This document shows, in pieces, positions 29,841 to 37,091 of a DNA stretch of 64,000 nt. The DNA is taken from contig NZ_CALNVW010000023.1 in NCBI RefSeq assembly GCF_940670765.1, forward strand, positions 62,001 to 126,000. Direction: 5' to 3'. The stretch comes from Streptomyces sp. A 4/2 (GTDB lineage: Bacteria > Actinomycetota > Actinomycetes > Streptomycetales > Streptomycetaceae). The translations under genes were made by a program, and so were the position numbers. The notes under the pieces were generated by a model. The model was not told where the DNA came from. It did not search any database and was given only the letters and a program-made list of their open reading frames with translations. Within the stretch, counting starts at the first letter, position 1; each line of letters starts with the position of its first letter.

Positions 29841-32630
29841 TTGACAGACATCGAGATCATCCACACGCGAGCGGACGGCACACTCCTCCACGGCTCCTCG
29901 AAAGGAGATGGGGTCTTCGAGCTCGTGAGACCCCATGGCTTCTGGTCCTCGCGCAACGTCGACGGCCTCTACATCCGGCGCTCGCAGGACAAGGAAGCGC
30001 AGATGTGGCGGATCAACGGCGCGGCCGAGGCGCTGCGCGCGGCCGGCCACGAGGTGACGATCGAGGTCAAGGAGGAAGTGCGGCGGTCCTTCGCAGAGGC
30101 CGAAGCCGACCGCGCCGACCGCGCCGAGGGCAGGGTCGAGCGGTTCAGTGACCGCGCGGGCCGGGCCGTCGCCTCAGCGGACGCCCGGCGAGCAACCGCC
30201 GACCAGATCTCGCAGCGGTTCGAGTTCGGACAGCCCATCCTCGTCGGCCACCACAGCGAGGGCCGCGCCCGCCGCGACGCCGCGCGGATCGACACGAACA
30301 TGCGGAAGAGTTTCGAGGAACGAGACCGGGCGTCGCACTGGGCGGACCGAACTCGGGCGTCCGAGAACTACGAGGCGTACCGCAACAACCCGCAGCGCAC
30401 CCTCCGGCGCCTGGAGCGGCTGCGCGCGGACCTACGGCAGCAGGAGCGGCACCACACGGAGGCCGTTGAGAAGGGCTACAGCTCGGTCGACCGGCACGCA
30501 CGGTTGATCCTCGACTTGACCGAGGAGATCGCCCACTGGGAGCAGATCGTCGAGAAGGCCAAGGCTGAGGGCATGAAGATCTGGGGCCCCGCGGACTTCG
30601 CACCCGGGGACTTCGTGCTCTACAGCGGCTCCTGGTATCAGGTGGCCCGGGTCAACCCGAAGACGCTGAGCATCGCATGGAACCTGCGGCTGGCCCCCAA
30701 GGCGGTGATGACCCTGGTGGACGCCGATTTCAACGGGCGGACCTCGACACATAGCGCCGACTACACCCAGGCGCGGGCCCGATGCCCCGAGGACGCGATG
30801 GACGCCTTCCTCGCGGACGGGAAGGTCCCCGGCATCAAGTCGGCCCGCGTGGCCTCGGAGGCGGCCCCGGCCGACGTCATTCGCGAGGCCCAGGCCAAGG
30901 CGAAGATGGCGAAGGCGAAGAAGGCCACGCGCCGCAGCGACCCGAAGATCCCGAAGCGGATCAGGCTCACGTGCGAGAAGGGCGCGACCGATGCGACGCT
31001 CACGTGGCTGGACGGCCGGGGCCGACCGCACAAGGACCACCCGGCGGTGACCGTCCCGGGGCCGGTGGACCCAACGTGCATCGTGCCCGAATGGTCCGGA
31101 ACGCTGCAATCGCAGGTTGCCGAGTTGCTCGCCGAGCGCGGCCTCACCTCCTGCGGCGACTGGGTCGGCCGGGACGGCGGCATCGTCCGCGCCATCGCGC
31201 CGGTAGCGAAGACGGAGCCGGAGGCCCCCGCGGGCGACGAGGATCAGGCGCCGGTCGACGAGCCGGGCGAGGACCCGAAGGTAGTCGAGAAAACCCCGTC
31301 TGACCTGCGATTTCTTTCGAGCAACCCGGTACCCCAGGGGTCTTCCGAAGTCGGTCATAGTGTCCACCCGCTAAACCCCACACCGCACAGTGAGAGGCCG
31401 GGAACCATGACCGACATCGCCGCCACCGCCACCGTCGAGGTCGCCAAGGTCACCGAGACGGCCCCCGCGAAGAAGTCCACCCGCAAGGCGACTGCCAGGA
31501 AGGCCCCGGCCGTGAAGAAGGTGGTCGAGCCCACCAAGGCCAGCAAGCGCCGCGAGGTCGTCGCCGAGAAGGCCACCGCGACCGCCGAGAAGGCGGCCAC
31601 CCAGAAGACGATCCCGATCGACCGGATCGACCGCGACCCGAACCAGCCTCGCGAGCTGTTCGACCAGGCCAAGCTGGAGGAACTGGCGGGCTCCATGCGG
31701 AAGCTGGGCCAACTTCAGCCGATCAGCGTCCGGTACGACGTTGGCACCAGGAGGTACACGATCATCATGGGCGAACGCCGGTGGCGCGCGGCCAAGATGG
31801 CCGACCTCACCGAGATGACGGCCCTCGTCCTGCACGGCGCGGTCAGCGGCTCCCCCGAACTCCTCGCCAAGCAGGTTGCCGAGAACGTCGGCCGCGCGGA
31901 CATGACGCCCATGGAAGAGGCGAAGTCCTTCAAGGACCTGGAGAAGGCCGGGTACACGATCGACGACATCGGCGAGATGTGCGGCAAGGCCCCGGCCTAC
32001 GTCGGGTGGCGGATCGACCTCCTCAAGCTGTGCGACTCCGCGCAGGACGCACTCGCCAAGGGCCTGCTCGGCGTCAACCTGGCCTGGTACGCGGCACAGC
32101 TGAGCGCCCAGAACCAGATGCGGTTCCTGAGCCGGTACACCCAGGGCGGATTCGCCAACGACCGGGACGCGGAAGCGTTCGTGAAAGCGTGCCGCGCCGA
32201 GGAGGAGCGGCGCGAGTCCCAGGGCTCGTTCTTCGTCCTGAGCGATGAGGCCACCGGCAAGAAGGGTGACGTCCAGGAGTCGATCCTCGGCGAGCACGAC
32301 GTGCCCGAGGAGGAGCGCGAGCGGATCATCTCCGAGCGGTCGAAGCTGACGAAGAAGATCGAGCGCCTGTCGGCCGCCGGCGAGATCCTGGCCGAGTTGG
32401 CCACCGCGGACCCGGAGGAGCTGGCCCTGCTGCTGGCCGGAGCGGCCGGAGGCGTCGAGGTCCACAGCAAGCGCATGGAGCACCTGCGCAAGCTGACCGG
32501 CAAGGTGATCGGGAACCTGACCAAGGCCCAGGCCATCGCCTCGGTGCGGGCCGGTGGGATCGAGATCAACCCCGACGCGGTCGGCCCGGAGGCGGCCGAG
32601 GACACCACGGAGACCGAGGCCGCCGCCTGA
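29841..32630 (+). CDS. DUF3560-type protein fused in frame to a ParB-like protein
   Basis: One open frame of 929 codons from a TTG at 29841 (CGGAGACACGG upstream). Residues about 120-185 carry the DUF3560 pattern (FGQPILVGHHSEGRARRDAA, then NMRKSFEERDRASHWADR), a domain common on actinobacterial plasmids and phages. A coiled coil and a beta domain (about 245-300) follow. Around residue 490 the frame runs through composite element 3 and then into a complete ParB-like gene with its own ATG at 31407. In a sister element (36556) the same GTCTGACCTGC block ends the preceding gene with TGA; here it is read as TCT GAC. Loss of one base in the AAAACCCC run at about 31290 would explain the fusion. Whether a 929-residue protein is really made is open. 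Confidence 0.6.
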   Translation: MTDIEIIHTRADGTLLHGSSKGDGVFELVRPHGFWSSRNVDGLYIRRSQDKEAQMWRINGAAEALRAAGHEVTIEVKEEVRRSFAEAEADRADRAEGRVERFSDRAGRAVASADARRATADQISQRFEFGQPILVGHHSEGRARRDAARIDTNMRKSFEERDRASHWADRTRASENYEAYRNNPQRTLRRLERLRADLRQQERHHTEAVEKGYSSVDRHARLILDLTEEIAHWEQIVEKAKAEGMKIWGPADFAPGDFVLYSGSWYQVARVNPKTLSIAWNLRLAPKAVMTLVDADFNGRTSTHSADYTQARARCPEDAMDAFLADGKVPGIKSARVASEAAPADVIREAQAKAKMAKAKKATRRSDPKIPKRIRLTCEKGATDATLTWLDGRGRPHKDHPAVTVPGPVDPTCIVPEWSGTLQSQVAELLAERGLTSCGDWVGRDGGIVRAIAPVAKTEPEAPAGDEDQAPVDEPGEDPKVVEKTPSDLRFLSSNPVPQGSSEVGHSVHPLNPTPHSERPGTMTDIAATATVEVAKVTETAPAKKSTRKATARKAPAVKKVVEPTKASKRREVVAEKATATAEKAATQKTIPIDRIDRDPNQPRELFDQAKLEELAGSMRKLGQLQPISVRYDVGTRRYTIIMGERRWRAAKMADLTEMTALVLHGAVSGSPELLAKQVAENVGRADMTPMEEAKSFKDLEKAGYTIDDIGEMCGKAPAYVGWRIDLLKLCDSAQDALAKGLLGVNLAWYAAQLSAQNQMRFLSRYTQGGFANDRDAEAFVKACRAEEERRESQGSFFVLSDEATGKKGDVQESILGEHDVPEEERERIISERSKLTKKIERLSAAGEILAELATADPEELALLLAGAAGGVEVHSKRMEHLRKLTGKVIGNLTKAQAIASVRAGGIEINPDAVGPEAAEDTTETEAAA
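31328..31373 (+). promoter_or_regulatory. Composite element 3, inside the fused open frame
   Basis: GGTACC at 31328-31333, 24 nt, then TAGTGTCCACCCGCTA at 31358-31373 (one mismatch in the right arm), 33 bp before the ParB-like ATG. It would give the ParB-like gene its own transcript. Confidence 0.75.
31407..32630 (+). CDS. ParB/KorB-like DNA-binding protein
   Basis: 407 residues from the internal ATG at 31407 (GAGAGGCCGGGA upstream). Residues 1-70 are a Lys/Ala tail like histone H1. The ParB N-domain follows with the box GERRWRA (122-128) and the EN..R.D..P.EEA motif (AENVGRADMTPMEEAKSF, 158-175), then an HTH (TIDDIGEMCGKAPAYVGWRI). A helical C-terminal part probably dimerises. ParB proteins bind palindromic centromere or operator sites and hydrolyse CTP; KorB of RK2 uses dispersed operators. 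No ParA ATPase is visible in the window. The surrounding TAGTG-N6-CACTA sites are natural candidate targets (inference). Confidence 0.8.
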   Translation: MTDIAATATVEVAKVTETAPAKKSTRKATARKAPAVKKVVEPTKASKRREVVAEKATATAEKAATQKTIPIDRIDRDPNQPRELFDQAKLEELAGSMRKLGQLQPISVRYDVGTRRYTIIMGERRWRAAKMADLTEMTALVLHGAVSGSPELLAKQVAENVGRADMTPMEEAKSFKDLEKAGYTIDDIGEMCGKAPAYVGWRIDLLKLCDSAQDALAKGLLGVNLAWYAAQLSAQNQMRFLSRYTQGGFANDRDAEAFVKACRAEEERRESQGSFFVLSDEATGKKGDVQESILGEHDVPEEERERIISERSKLTKKIERLSAAGEILAELATADPEELALLLAGAAGGVEVHSKRMEHLRKLTGKVIGNLTKAQAIASVRAGGIEINPDAVGPEAAEDTTETEAAA

Positions 32631-32645
32631 CCTCCCTTCACCAGG

Positions 32646-32679
32646 CCCGGACCTTAGTGTCTAGACACTAAGGTCCGGG
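32646..32679. promoter_or_regulatory. 34-bp perfect palindrome with TAGTG-N6-CACTA core (terminator and operator)
   Basis: CCCGGACCTTAGTGTCT and its exact complement meet at 32662/32663, 15 bp after the ParB-like stop. The core TAGTGTCTAGACACTA is the most symmetrical copy of the operator. As RNA it would form a 17-bp hairpin, so the site may both end transcription and bind the regulator. Confidence 0.8.
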
Positions 32680-32837
32680 TGGGGAGGGCCGACGCGCCCC
32701 TCGCGGGAGTTCACAGCGCCCCCTCCCCGCCCCCCGCCCCGCCAATCGCGGCGGCCACAGCGGGACTCACGACCTCACCACCACCGGCCCACCGGCACGG
32801 GCCCCCAATCGCCCGACAGCGAACCGAAGGAGCTCCC

Positions 32838-33668
32838 ATGCGATTCCCGACCGACGCCCTGACGGTCCTCACCGACCCGCGCACAGTCATCCGCGGCGAC
32901 CAGGTGCGCATCCCGTTCGAGATCGACCGCGTGGTCTATGAGCAGGTGAACACCGTGCTGAAAGACATGGCCGGTAAGTGGGACGGCCGCAAGGCGATCC
33001 GCGCGCACGTCTTCCCGTACCGGATCGAGGAGTTCATGCGGCAGTGCCTCACGGCCGGCGAATACCCGTCGCGGTACGACCAGGGCTGGTACGCCACCCC
33101 GCCCGCCCTCGTCACGCAGATCGTCGACGCGGCCGGTATCCGCGTCGGGGACACCGTCCTCGAACCCTCGGCCGGTGCGGGCGCGCTGACCGCCGACATC
33201 GCCAGTCGCGGCGGCCTGGTCGACGCCGTCGAACTCGACGAGCGGCGGGCGGCGATCCTGCGCGCACAGGGCGACTGCCAGAAGGTCATGCAGACCGACT
33301 TCCTGAGCCTCGACCCGCTCGACAGGGAGGAGGGTTACGACCGGATCGTGATGAACCCGCCGTTCAACAACGGGCTCGACCACATCCTTCACGCGGTCGG
33401 GTTCATGAAGGACGACGGGCACCTGATCGCCGTCATGAGCAACGGGCTGATGTGGTGGAGCGACCGGAAGGCGGCCGAGTTCCGCGAGGTCGTCGAGGAG
33501 GTCGGTGGCGATATCGAGGCCCTGCCCGAGGACTCGTTCGCGATCTCGGGTACGAACGTCCGCACCTGCTTGGTCTTCCTGCCGGGCTACGCCGGGAGCA
33601 GGTTGCGCACCCATGACTGGCTGAAGCGGCAGCCACGCCAGCTCGACCTGTTCGAGTTCGCCGAATAG
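32838..33668 (+). CDS. DNA adenine-type methyltransferase with clamp-binding tail
   Basis: 276-residue class I SAM-dependent methyltransferase. Motif I is LEPSAGAGAL (108-117) and motif IV NPPF (173-176), the N6-adenine/N4-cytosine DNA methylase signature. No target-recognition domain or endonuclease partner is obvious. The ATG at 32838 has an ideal AAGGAG 7 nt upstream. The C-terminus RQLDLFEFAE contains the sliding-clamp motif QLDLF (268-272), suggesting methylation coupled to replication. Target sequence unknown. Confidence 0.85.
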   Translation: MRFPTDALTVLTDPRTVIRGDQVRIPFEIDRVVYEQVNTVLKDMAGKWDGRKAIRAHVFPYRIEEFMRQCLTAGEYPSRYDQGWYATPPALVTQIVDAAGIRVGDTVLEPSAGAGALTADIASRGGLVDAVELDERRAAILRAQGDCQKVMQTDFLSLDPLDREEGYDRIVMNPPFNNGLDHILHAVGFMKDDGHLIAVMSNGLMWWSDRKAAEFREVVEEVGGDIEALPEDSFAISGTNVRTCLVFLPGYAGSRLRTHDWLKRQPRQLDLFEFAE

Positions 33669-33710
33669 GGCTCTGACCTGCAACTTTCTCCGATTTCCCT
33701 GGTTGTACCC

Positions 33711-33756
33711 GGTACCCCAAGTGGGATCACGCGTTAGTCATAGTGTCCACCCACTA
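33711..33756 (+). promoter_or_regulatory. Composite element 4
   Basis: TGACCTGC at 33674, GGTACC at 33711-33716, 24 nt, TAGTGTCCACCCACTA at 33741-33756. The leader to the ATG at 33788 contains CACCCAGAAAGG as ribosome-binding region. Almost identical to element 5. Confidence 0.85.
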
Positions 33757-33787
33757 AAACCAACACCCACCCAGAAAGGCCCTCATT

Positions 33788-34030
33788 ATGACCAATCAGG
33801 CCACCACTAACCAGGATCTCCCCACTCAGGCCCAGTCAGGGGACACCCTCCCCTTTACTAAGGGGGAGGCAGAACTCCTCATCCCGTGGCTCCACACCAC
33901 CCTCCAGGGTCAGTCCAAGGAGGACCACAACTCAGACCTCTGTCAGGTCCTCGGCAGGCTCCTCAGGATCTCCAACAGGCTCTACGGCACCCAGTCCGAG
34001 ACCAGGGATTCCTGTATCTGTTACGGCTAA
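33788..34030 (+). CDS. CpG-poor cassette protein, copy 1 (C-terminal CICYG)
   Basis: 80 residues, Gln/Thr-rich at the start, a helical middle (GEAELLIPWLHTTLQGQ, LCQVLGRLLRISNRLYGT) and the ending DSCICYG. It is a paralogue of the gene at 34326, with the same HNSDLCQ..., RLYGT and CIC-x-G blocks. Base use is very unlike its neighbours: I count 5 CpG in 243 nt, and all four arginines are AGG, a rare codon in Streptomyces. No family recognised; the conserved tail could be a processing or metal site. Confidence 0.7.
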   Translation: MTNQATTNQDLPTQAQSGDTLPFTKGEAELLIPWLHTTLQGQSKEDHNSDLCQVLGRLLRISNRLYGTQSETRDSCICYG

Positions 34031-34038
34031 CCAACCCT

Positions 34039-34067
34039 CAGGCCGGGCCCACACAGGGCCCGGCCTG
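34039..34067. terminator. Hairpin terminator of cassette copy 1
   Basis: CAGGCCGGGCCC, ACACA, GGGCCCGGCCTG. The identical hairpin ends the second copy at 34616-34644. Confidence 0.85.
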
Positions 34068-34095
34068 GCTCTCTACTCCCCGCGGGGGCCCGAGG

Positions 34096-34221
34096 GTGAG
34101 CGATCTGCGACTCGCGACCTACGTGCACCAGGAGTTCGCCTCGCGCGTGGGTGCTCCGGTCTGGGGTGCGGTTGGGTGCTTGGGGGCTCGGCCCGTTCGG
34201 GTTCGCCGCACGGGGCTCTGA
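34096..34221 (+). pseudogene. Truncated duplicate of the gene at 34673
   Basis: 41 codons from a GTG: SDLRLAT-x3-QEF-x4-G-x-PV matches the first 25 residues of the intact protein at 34673, then the sequence diverges and stops at the TGA of the next composite element. A remnant left by the tandem duplication of the cassette. Confidence 0.65.
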
Positions 34222-34255
34222 CCTGCAACTTTCTCCGATTTCCCTGGTTGTACCC

Positions 34256-34301
34256 GGTACCCCAAGAGGGGTCACGCGTTAGTCATAGTGTCCACCCACT
34301 A
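34256..34301 (+). promoter_or_regulatory. Composite element 5
   Basis: TGACCTGC at 34219, GGTACC at 34256-34261, 24 nt, TAGTGTCCACCCACTA at 34286-34301, leader with CACCCAGAAAGG before the ATG at 34326. Nearly the same as element 4 over about 100 bp. Confidence 0.85.
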
Positions 34302-34325
34302 ACACCACCCAGAAAGGTCTCCATT

Positions 34326-34607
34326 ATGACCAACCAGGCCAACACCAACACCAACACCAACAACACCACCAACGAGGAGTACGTCTACAATCCCGTCCCC
34401 CCCGAGTTCGTGTCCGACCAGGTCTGTGAAATCTCCGGCAGGGATATGGGCTACCTCATCCCCTGGATGAGGGCCCAGCTCACCACCCAGGACAGGCACG
34501 ACGACAACTCGGACGTGTGTCAGGCCCTCACTTCGATCCTCCTTCAGGCCCACAGGCTCTACGGCACCGAGTCCGGGACCCGGGAGACCTGTATCTGTCG
34601 AGGCTAA
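34326..34607 (+). CDS. CpG-poor cassette protein, copy 2 (C-terminal CICRG)
   Basis: 93 residues. An Asn/Thr repeat (NTNTNTNNTTN) follows the MTNQA start shared with copy 1. The rest aligns with copy 1: GYLIPWMRAQL, HDDNSDVCQAL, HRLYGTESGTRETCICRG. Four of six arginines are AGG and CpG is scarce, less extremely than in copy 1. The expanded N-terminus and diverged codons indicate an older duplication kept under selection for the protein. Confidence 0.7.
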   Translation: MTNQANTNTNTNNTTNEEYVYNPVPPEFVSDQVCEISGRDMGYLIPWMRAQLTTQDRHDDNSDVCQALTSILLQAHRLYGTESGTRETCICRG

Positions 34608-34615
34608 CCAACCCC

Positions 34616-34644
34616 CAGGCCGGGCCCACACAGGGCCCGGCCTG
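34616..34644. terminator. Hairpin terminator of cassette copy 2
   Basis: Same hairpin as at 34039-34067: CAGGCCGGGCCC, ACACA, GGGCCCGGCCTG. Confidence 0.85.
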
Positions 34645-34672
34645 GCTCTCTATCCCCGAAGGGAACCCAAGA

Positions 34673-35116
34673 ATGAGCGATCTGCGACTCGCAACATGCG
34701 CATACCAGGAGTTCACCCCACATATGGGCACCCCGGTCCGGACCACGGTCGGCCACCCGCGCTTCGCCCTCTCCTATCAGCTGGCCGGGCATGCGCGGCT
34801 CATCACGCCGACCCGGGAGCTGCTGAAGATCAAGGCGCAGGACGCATACGAGTTCAGCTACCGGCGGCTGCTCAACGGCAACGGCATCGACGCCATCCAC
34901 CGCGAGCTGCTGGCCATCGCGGGCGCCAACGACCTGGACAGCCCGCTCGTGCTGCTCTGCTTCGACCGGCTCGACCGGCTGACCCCACCGGACGACTGGT
35001 GCCACCGGTCGCATTTCGCGAAGTGGTGGACCGAGCAGACCGAGCGGGAAGTCCCTGAACTCGGCGCCCATCCCGTAGCCCCCGCGGCTCCGGTCCCCAC
35101 GCTGTTCGACTTCTGA
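34673..35116 (+). CDS. Hypothetical protein
   Basis: 147 residues from the ATG at 34673 (GAAGGGAA upstream). The middle is helical (YEFSYRRLLNGNGIDAIHRE) and it ends in PVPTLFDF, a short hydrophobic tail reminiscent of, but not matching, a clamp-binding motif. A truncated copy of its 5' end lies at 34096. Followed by an 18-bp terminator. No family recognised. Confidence 0.6.
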   Translation: MSDLRLATCAYQEFTPHMGTPVRTTVGHPRFALSYQLAGHARLITPTRELLKIKAQDAYEFSYRRLLNGNGIDAIHRELLAIAGANDLDSPLVLLCFDRLDRLTPPDDWCHRSHFAKWWTEQTEREVPELGAHPVAPAAPVPTLFDF

Positions 35117-35120
35117 CCTT

Positions 35121-35164
35121 CCAGCCCTGGCGGGCGGGGGCGGGAATCCCCGCCCGCCAGGGCT
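35121..35164. terminator. 18-bp hairpin terminator
   Basis: CAGCCCTGGCGGGCGGGG and its exact complement (35147-35164) around GCGGGAAT. Confidence 0.85.
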
Positions 35165-35201
35165 GTCAACCGAACTCATCTCACAGAGCAAGGAGGCCAC
35201 C

Positions 35202-36035
35202 ATGGCCTGTGACGTGAACCCGACGACCCCGCTGGGCAGGGCCACCTGGGCGGCAGGTGCGACGCTGCGGCGCCTGGCCCCCGAGGCGACGTCGGCGCTG
35301 GTCGACATCTGCGGCGAGTTCATCCGGATCATCTCGGTCTTCGCCGGCGACACCGAGATCGACACCGCTGACGATGTCGGCCCCTTCGACTGCGAAACCC
35401 TCGGCGAGGCCGACGAGATCCTGCGCGCGGCCCTTGACGAGGAAGGCCCCGGCGCCCCGGGCGCGGCCGGATGGCAGCTCGTCCCAGACGAGAAAACGGA
35501 TCAGCTCTACCGGATCACGTTCCCGGCCCACCCCGGGCCTCTCCTCCAACCCACCCGAAGCGAACGAGGACATCGCATGACCACTCACGCCCCCCAGGCC
35601 CCGGCCTATCCGCTCCCTGGCGGCCAGAAGATCGGCGCCGCGGCTCACGAAGCCCTGCAAGACCTGTTCACGGCGCAGGAGCGGGTGGGCCGAGTGATGG
35701 CCCTCGTCACCGCGGCGGCGGTGCGGGACATCCTGACCGAGAACCACCACGATGCCCCCTTCGACGCCGAATACGCCGAGCTGGTCGAGGCGGCCGACGG
35801 CTCGCTGCACGCCACTGGCCGGTACTGGACGGCGGACGGCACGGAGACCTCGTTCACCGCCACGCTCGGCAGGTGCGCCGGGGATGAGGTCTTCGGGATG
35901 AACGAATGGGTGCCGTACTTGGACGGCGGCAACGAGCGCGTCTGGAAGCCCCTGGTCGAGGAGATGCCCGCCAAGGACGGCCAGCCGGTGTACCGCATCG
36001 ACCTGGCCAGGGCGGCGGCCCTGCCGCTTGAGTGA
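35202..36035 (+). CDS. Hypothetical protein, probably two genes fused in frame
   Basis: 277 codons from the ATG at 35202. The first 110 residues form one helical/acidic domain (ATSALVDICGEFIRIISVFA). The segment coding for about residues 112-125 looks like a normal intergenic leader with GAGGA before an in-frame ATG at 35577. The second part (152 residues, from MTTHAPQAPAYPLPGGQK) has its own beta domain (GRYWTADGTETSFTATLGRC). This is the second case in the region where no stop separates two apparent genes. Both products, or only the long one, may be made. No family recognised. Confidence 0.6.
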   Translation: MACDVNPTTPLGRATWAAGATLRRLAPEATSALVDICGEFIRIISVFAGDTEIDTADDVGPFDCETLGEADEILRAALDEEGPGAPGAAGWQLVPDEKTDQLYRITFPAHPGPLLQPTRSERGHRMTTHAPQAPAYPLPGGQKIGAAAHEALQDLFTAQERVGRVMALVTAAAVRDILTENHHDAPFDAEYAELVEAADGSLHATGRYWTADGTETSFTATLGRCAGDEVFGMNEWVPYLDGGNERVWKPLVEEMPAKDGQPVYRIDLARAAALPLE

Positions 36036-36052
36036 CCACACTTCACCTGGCT

Positions 36053-36090
36053 CCGGGGCGGGCGAGGGCGGGGATACCCGCCCGCCCCGG
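36053..36090. terminator. Hairpin terminator
   Basis: CCGGGGCGGGC and GCCCGCCCCGG around a G-rich loop, 18 bp after the stop of the fused gene. Confidence 0.75.
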
Positions 36091-36135
36091 GGCCGCCGCA
36101 TGTGCACCGACCGAAACAACCTCACGGAGAGCGCC

Positions 36136-36558
36136 ATGATTGAAGTCCTCGTCTCCTGCAACGGCATCGACCGGTACCCGGCCCTGATCGACCCCGGTGA
36201 CCAGCGCGAAGGGCACGTGAAGCCCTGGTTCGACCTGGAGACCGTTCAGCGGATCGCGGATGACACCCAGGCCGGCGCCGCCCGGTTCGGCCACGGCTCG
36301 TTGGACACGATCCACGTCCTCACCGGCCAGGTCGACAGCGCGGAGCACGCGGTCGTGCTGAACGTCTGCTGGATGTACCTCGGCGGCGAGAAGCGCCAGG
36401 AGGCGGTGGAGGTCTGCCAGCCCAACGAGGTCGGCCGGTACGCCATCGGTGGGTTCGAGTGGTGCTGGTACGCGCTGGATGAGCGGCTGAACCCGGCCAT
36501 CCCGCACCAGGTGAAGCGGGAGCAGCTGCCTCCCTTTCCCGGACAGAGGGCCGTCTGA
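36136..36558 (+). CDS. Hypothetical protein, paralogue 1
   Basis: 140 residues: EVLVSCNGIDRYPALIDPGD, GHVKPWFDLETVQRIADDTQ, then CQPNEVGRYAIGGFEWCWYA. It aligns along its length with the next gene (36690), so the two are tandem duplicates. The ATG at 36136 has CGGAGAG upstream. It ends GTC TGA, the TGA being the first bases of the TGACCTGC block of composite element 6. Confidence 0.65.
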   Translation: MIEVLVSCNGIDRYPALIDPGDQREGHVKPWFDLETVQRIADDTQAGAARFGHGSLDTIHVLTGQVDSAEHAVVLNVCWMYLGGEKRQEAVEVCQPNEVGRYAIGGFEWCWYALDERLNPAIPHQVKREQLPPFPGQRAV

Positions 36559-36594
36559 CCTGCTGTTTTTCTCCGAAACTCTTGGGGTTACCCC

Positions 36595-36640
36595 GGTACC
36601 TCGCGGAGAGTTCGGCGTTGGTCATAGTGTCCACCCACTA
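36595..36640 (+). promoter_or_regulatory. Composite element 6
   Basis: TGACCTGC at 36556 (overlapping the upstream stop), GGTACC at 36595-36600, 24 nt, TAGTGTCCACCCACTA at 36625-36640, 49 bp before the ATG at 36690. Confidence 0.8.
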
Positions 36641-36689
36641 AGCAAGTTCACTCGGCCAGCACCGAGTGAACGACTCCGAGGAGAGCGCC

Positions 36690-37055
36690 ATGGTCGAAGT
36701 CCTCGTCACCCACAACAGCCGCGACGCCTACCCGGCTCACATCGACCCCACCGGTGACCACGTGAAGCCCTGGTTGGACCTGGCGACCGTGTGCCAGTTC
36801 GCCACTGCCACCCAGGACGAGGCCCGCCTCGGGCGCGGTTCGGGCGACACGATCGATGTCGTCCCGCCCACGCACCGCAACCGCCCGTGCAGGGTCGTCC
36901 GGAACATCGGCCTGCTCTACTACGCGCCCCGCGAGGGCCAGGACACCGTCGAGTGCTTCACGCCCAACGAGGACGGCCGGTACGCGATCACCGGCAAAGC
37001 GTGGGACTGGTACGTGATCGACGAGCACCACGACTCGGCCGCCTCGCCCAGGTAG
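36690..37055 (+). CDS. Hypothetical protein, paralogue 2
   Basis: 121 residues: EVLVTHNSRDAYPAHIDPTG, DHVKPWLDLATVCQFATATQ and FTPNEDGRYAITGKAWDWYV mirror the gene at 36136. GAGGAGAG precedes the ATG. Unlike its paralogue it is driven directly by a composite element. Followed by an operator-containing palindrome and a strong terminator. Confidence 0.65.
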   Translation: MVEVLVTHNSRDAYPAHIDPTGDHVKPWLDLATVCQFATATQDEARLGRGSGDTIDVVPPTHRNRPCRVVRNIGLLYYAPREGQDTVECFTPNEDGRYAITGKAWDWYVIDEHHDSAASPR

Positions 37056-37091
37056 GGGGCGCCGCGACGGGTGCCGGGTACGCCCCGGCGC

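Noticed and set aside
33788..34607. RiPP precursor peptides
   Set aside because: The CIC-x-G tails are suggestive, but no modifying enzyme, protease or transporter gene lies nearby, and the conserved part extends through the supposed leader.
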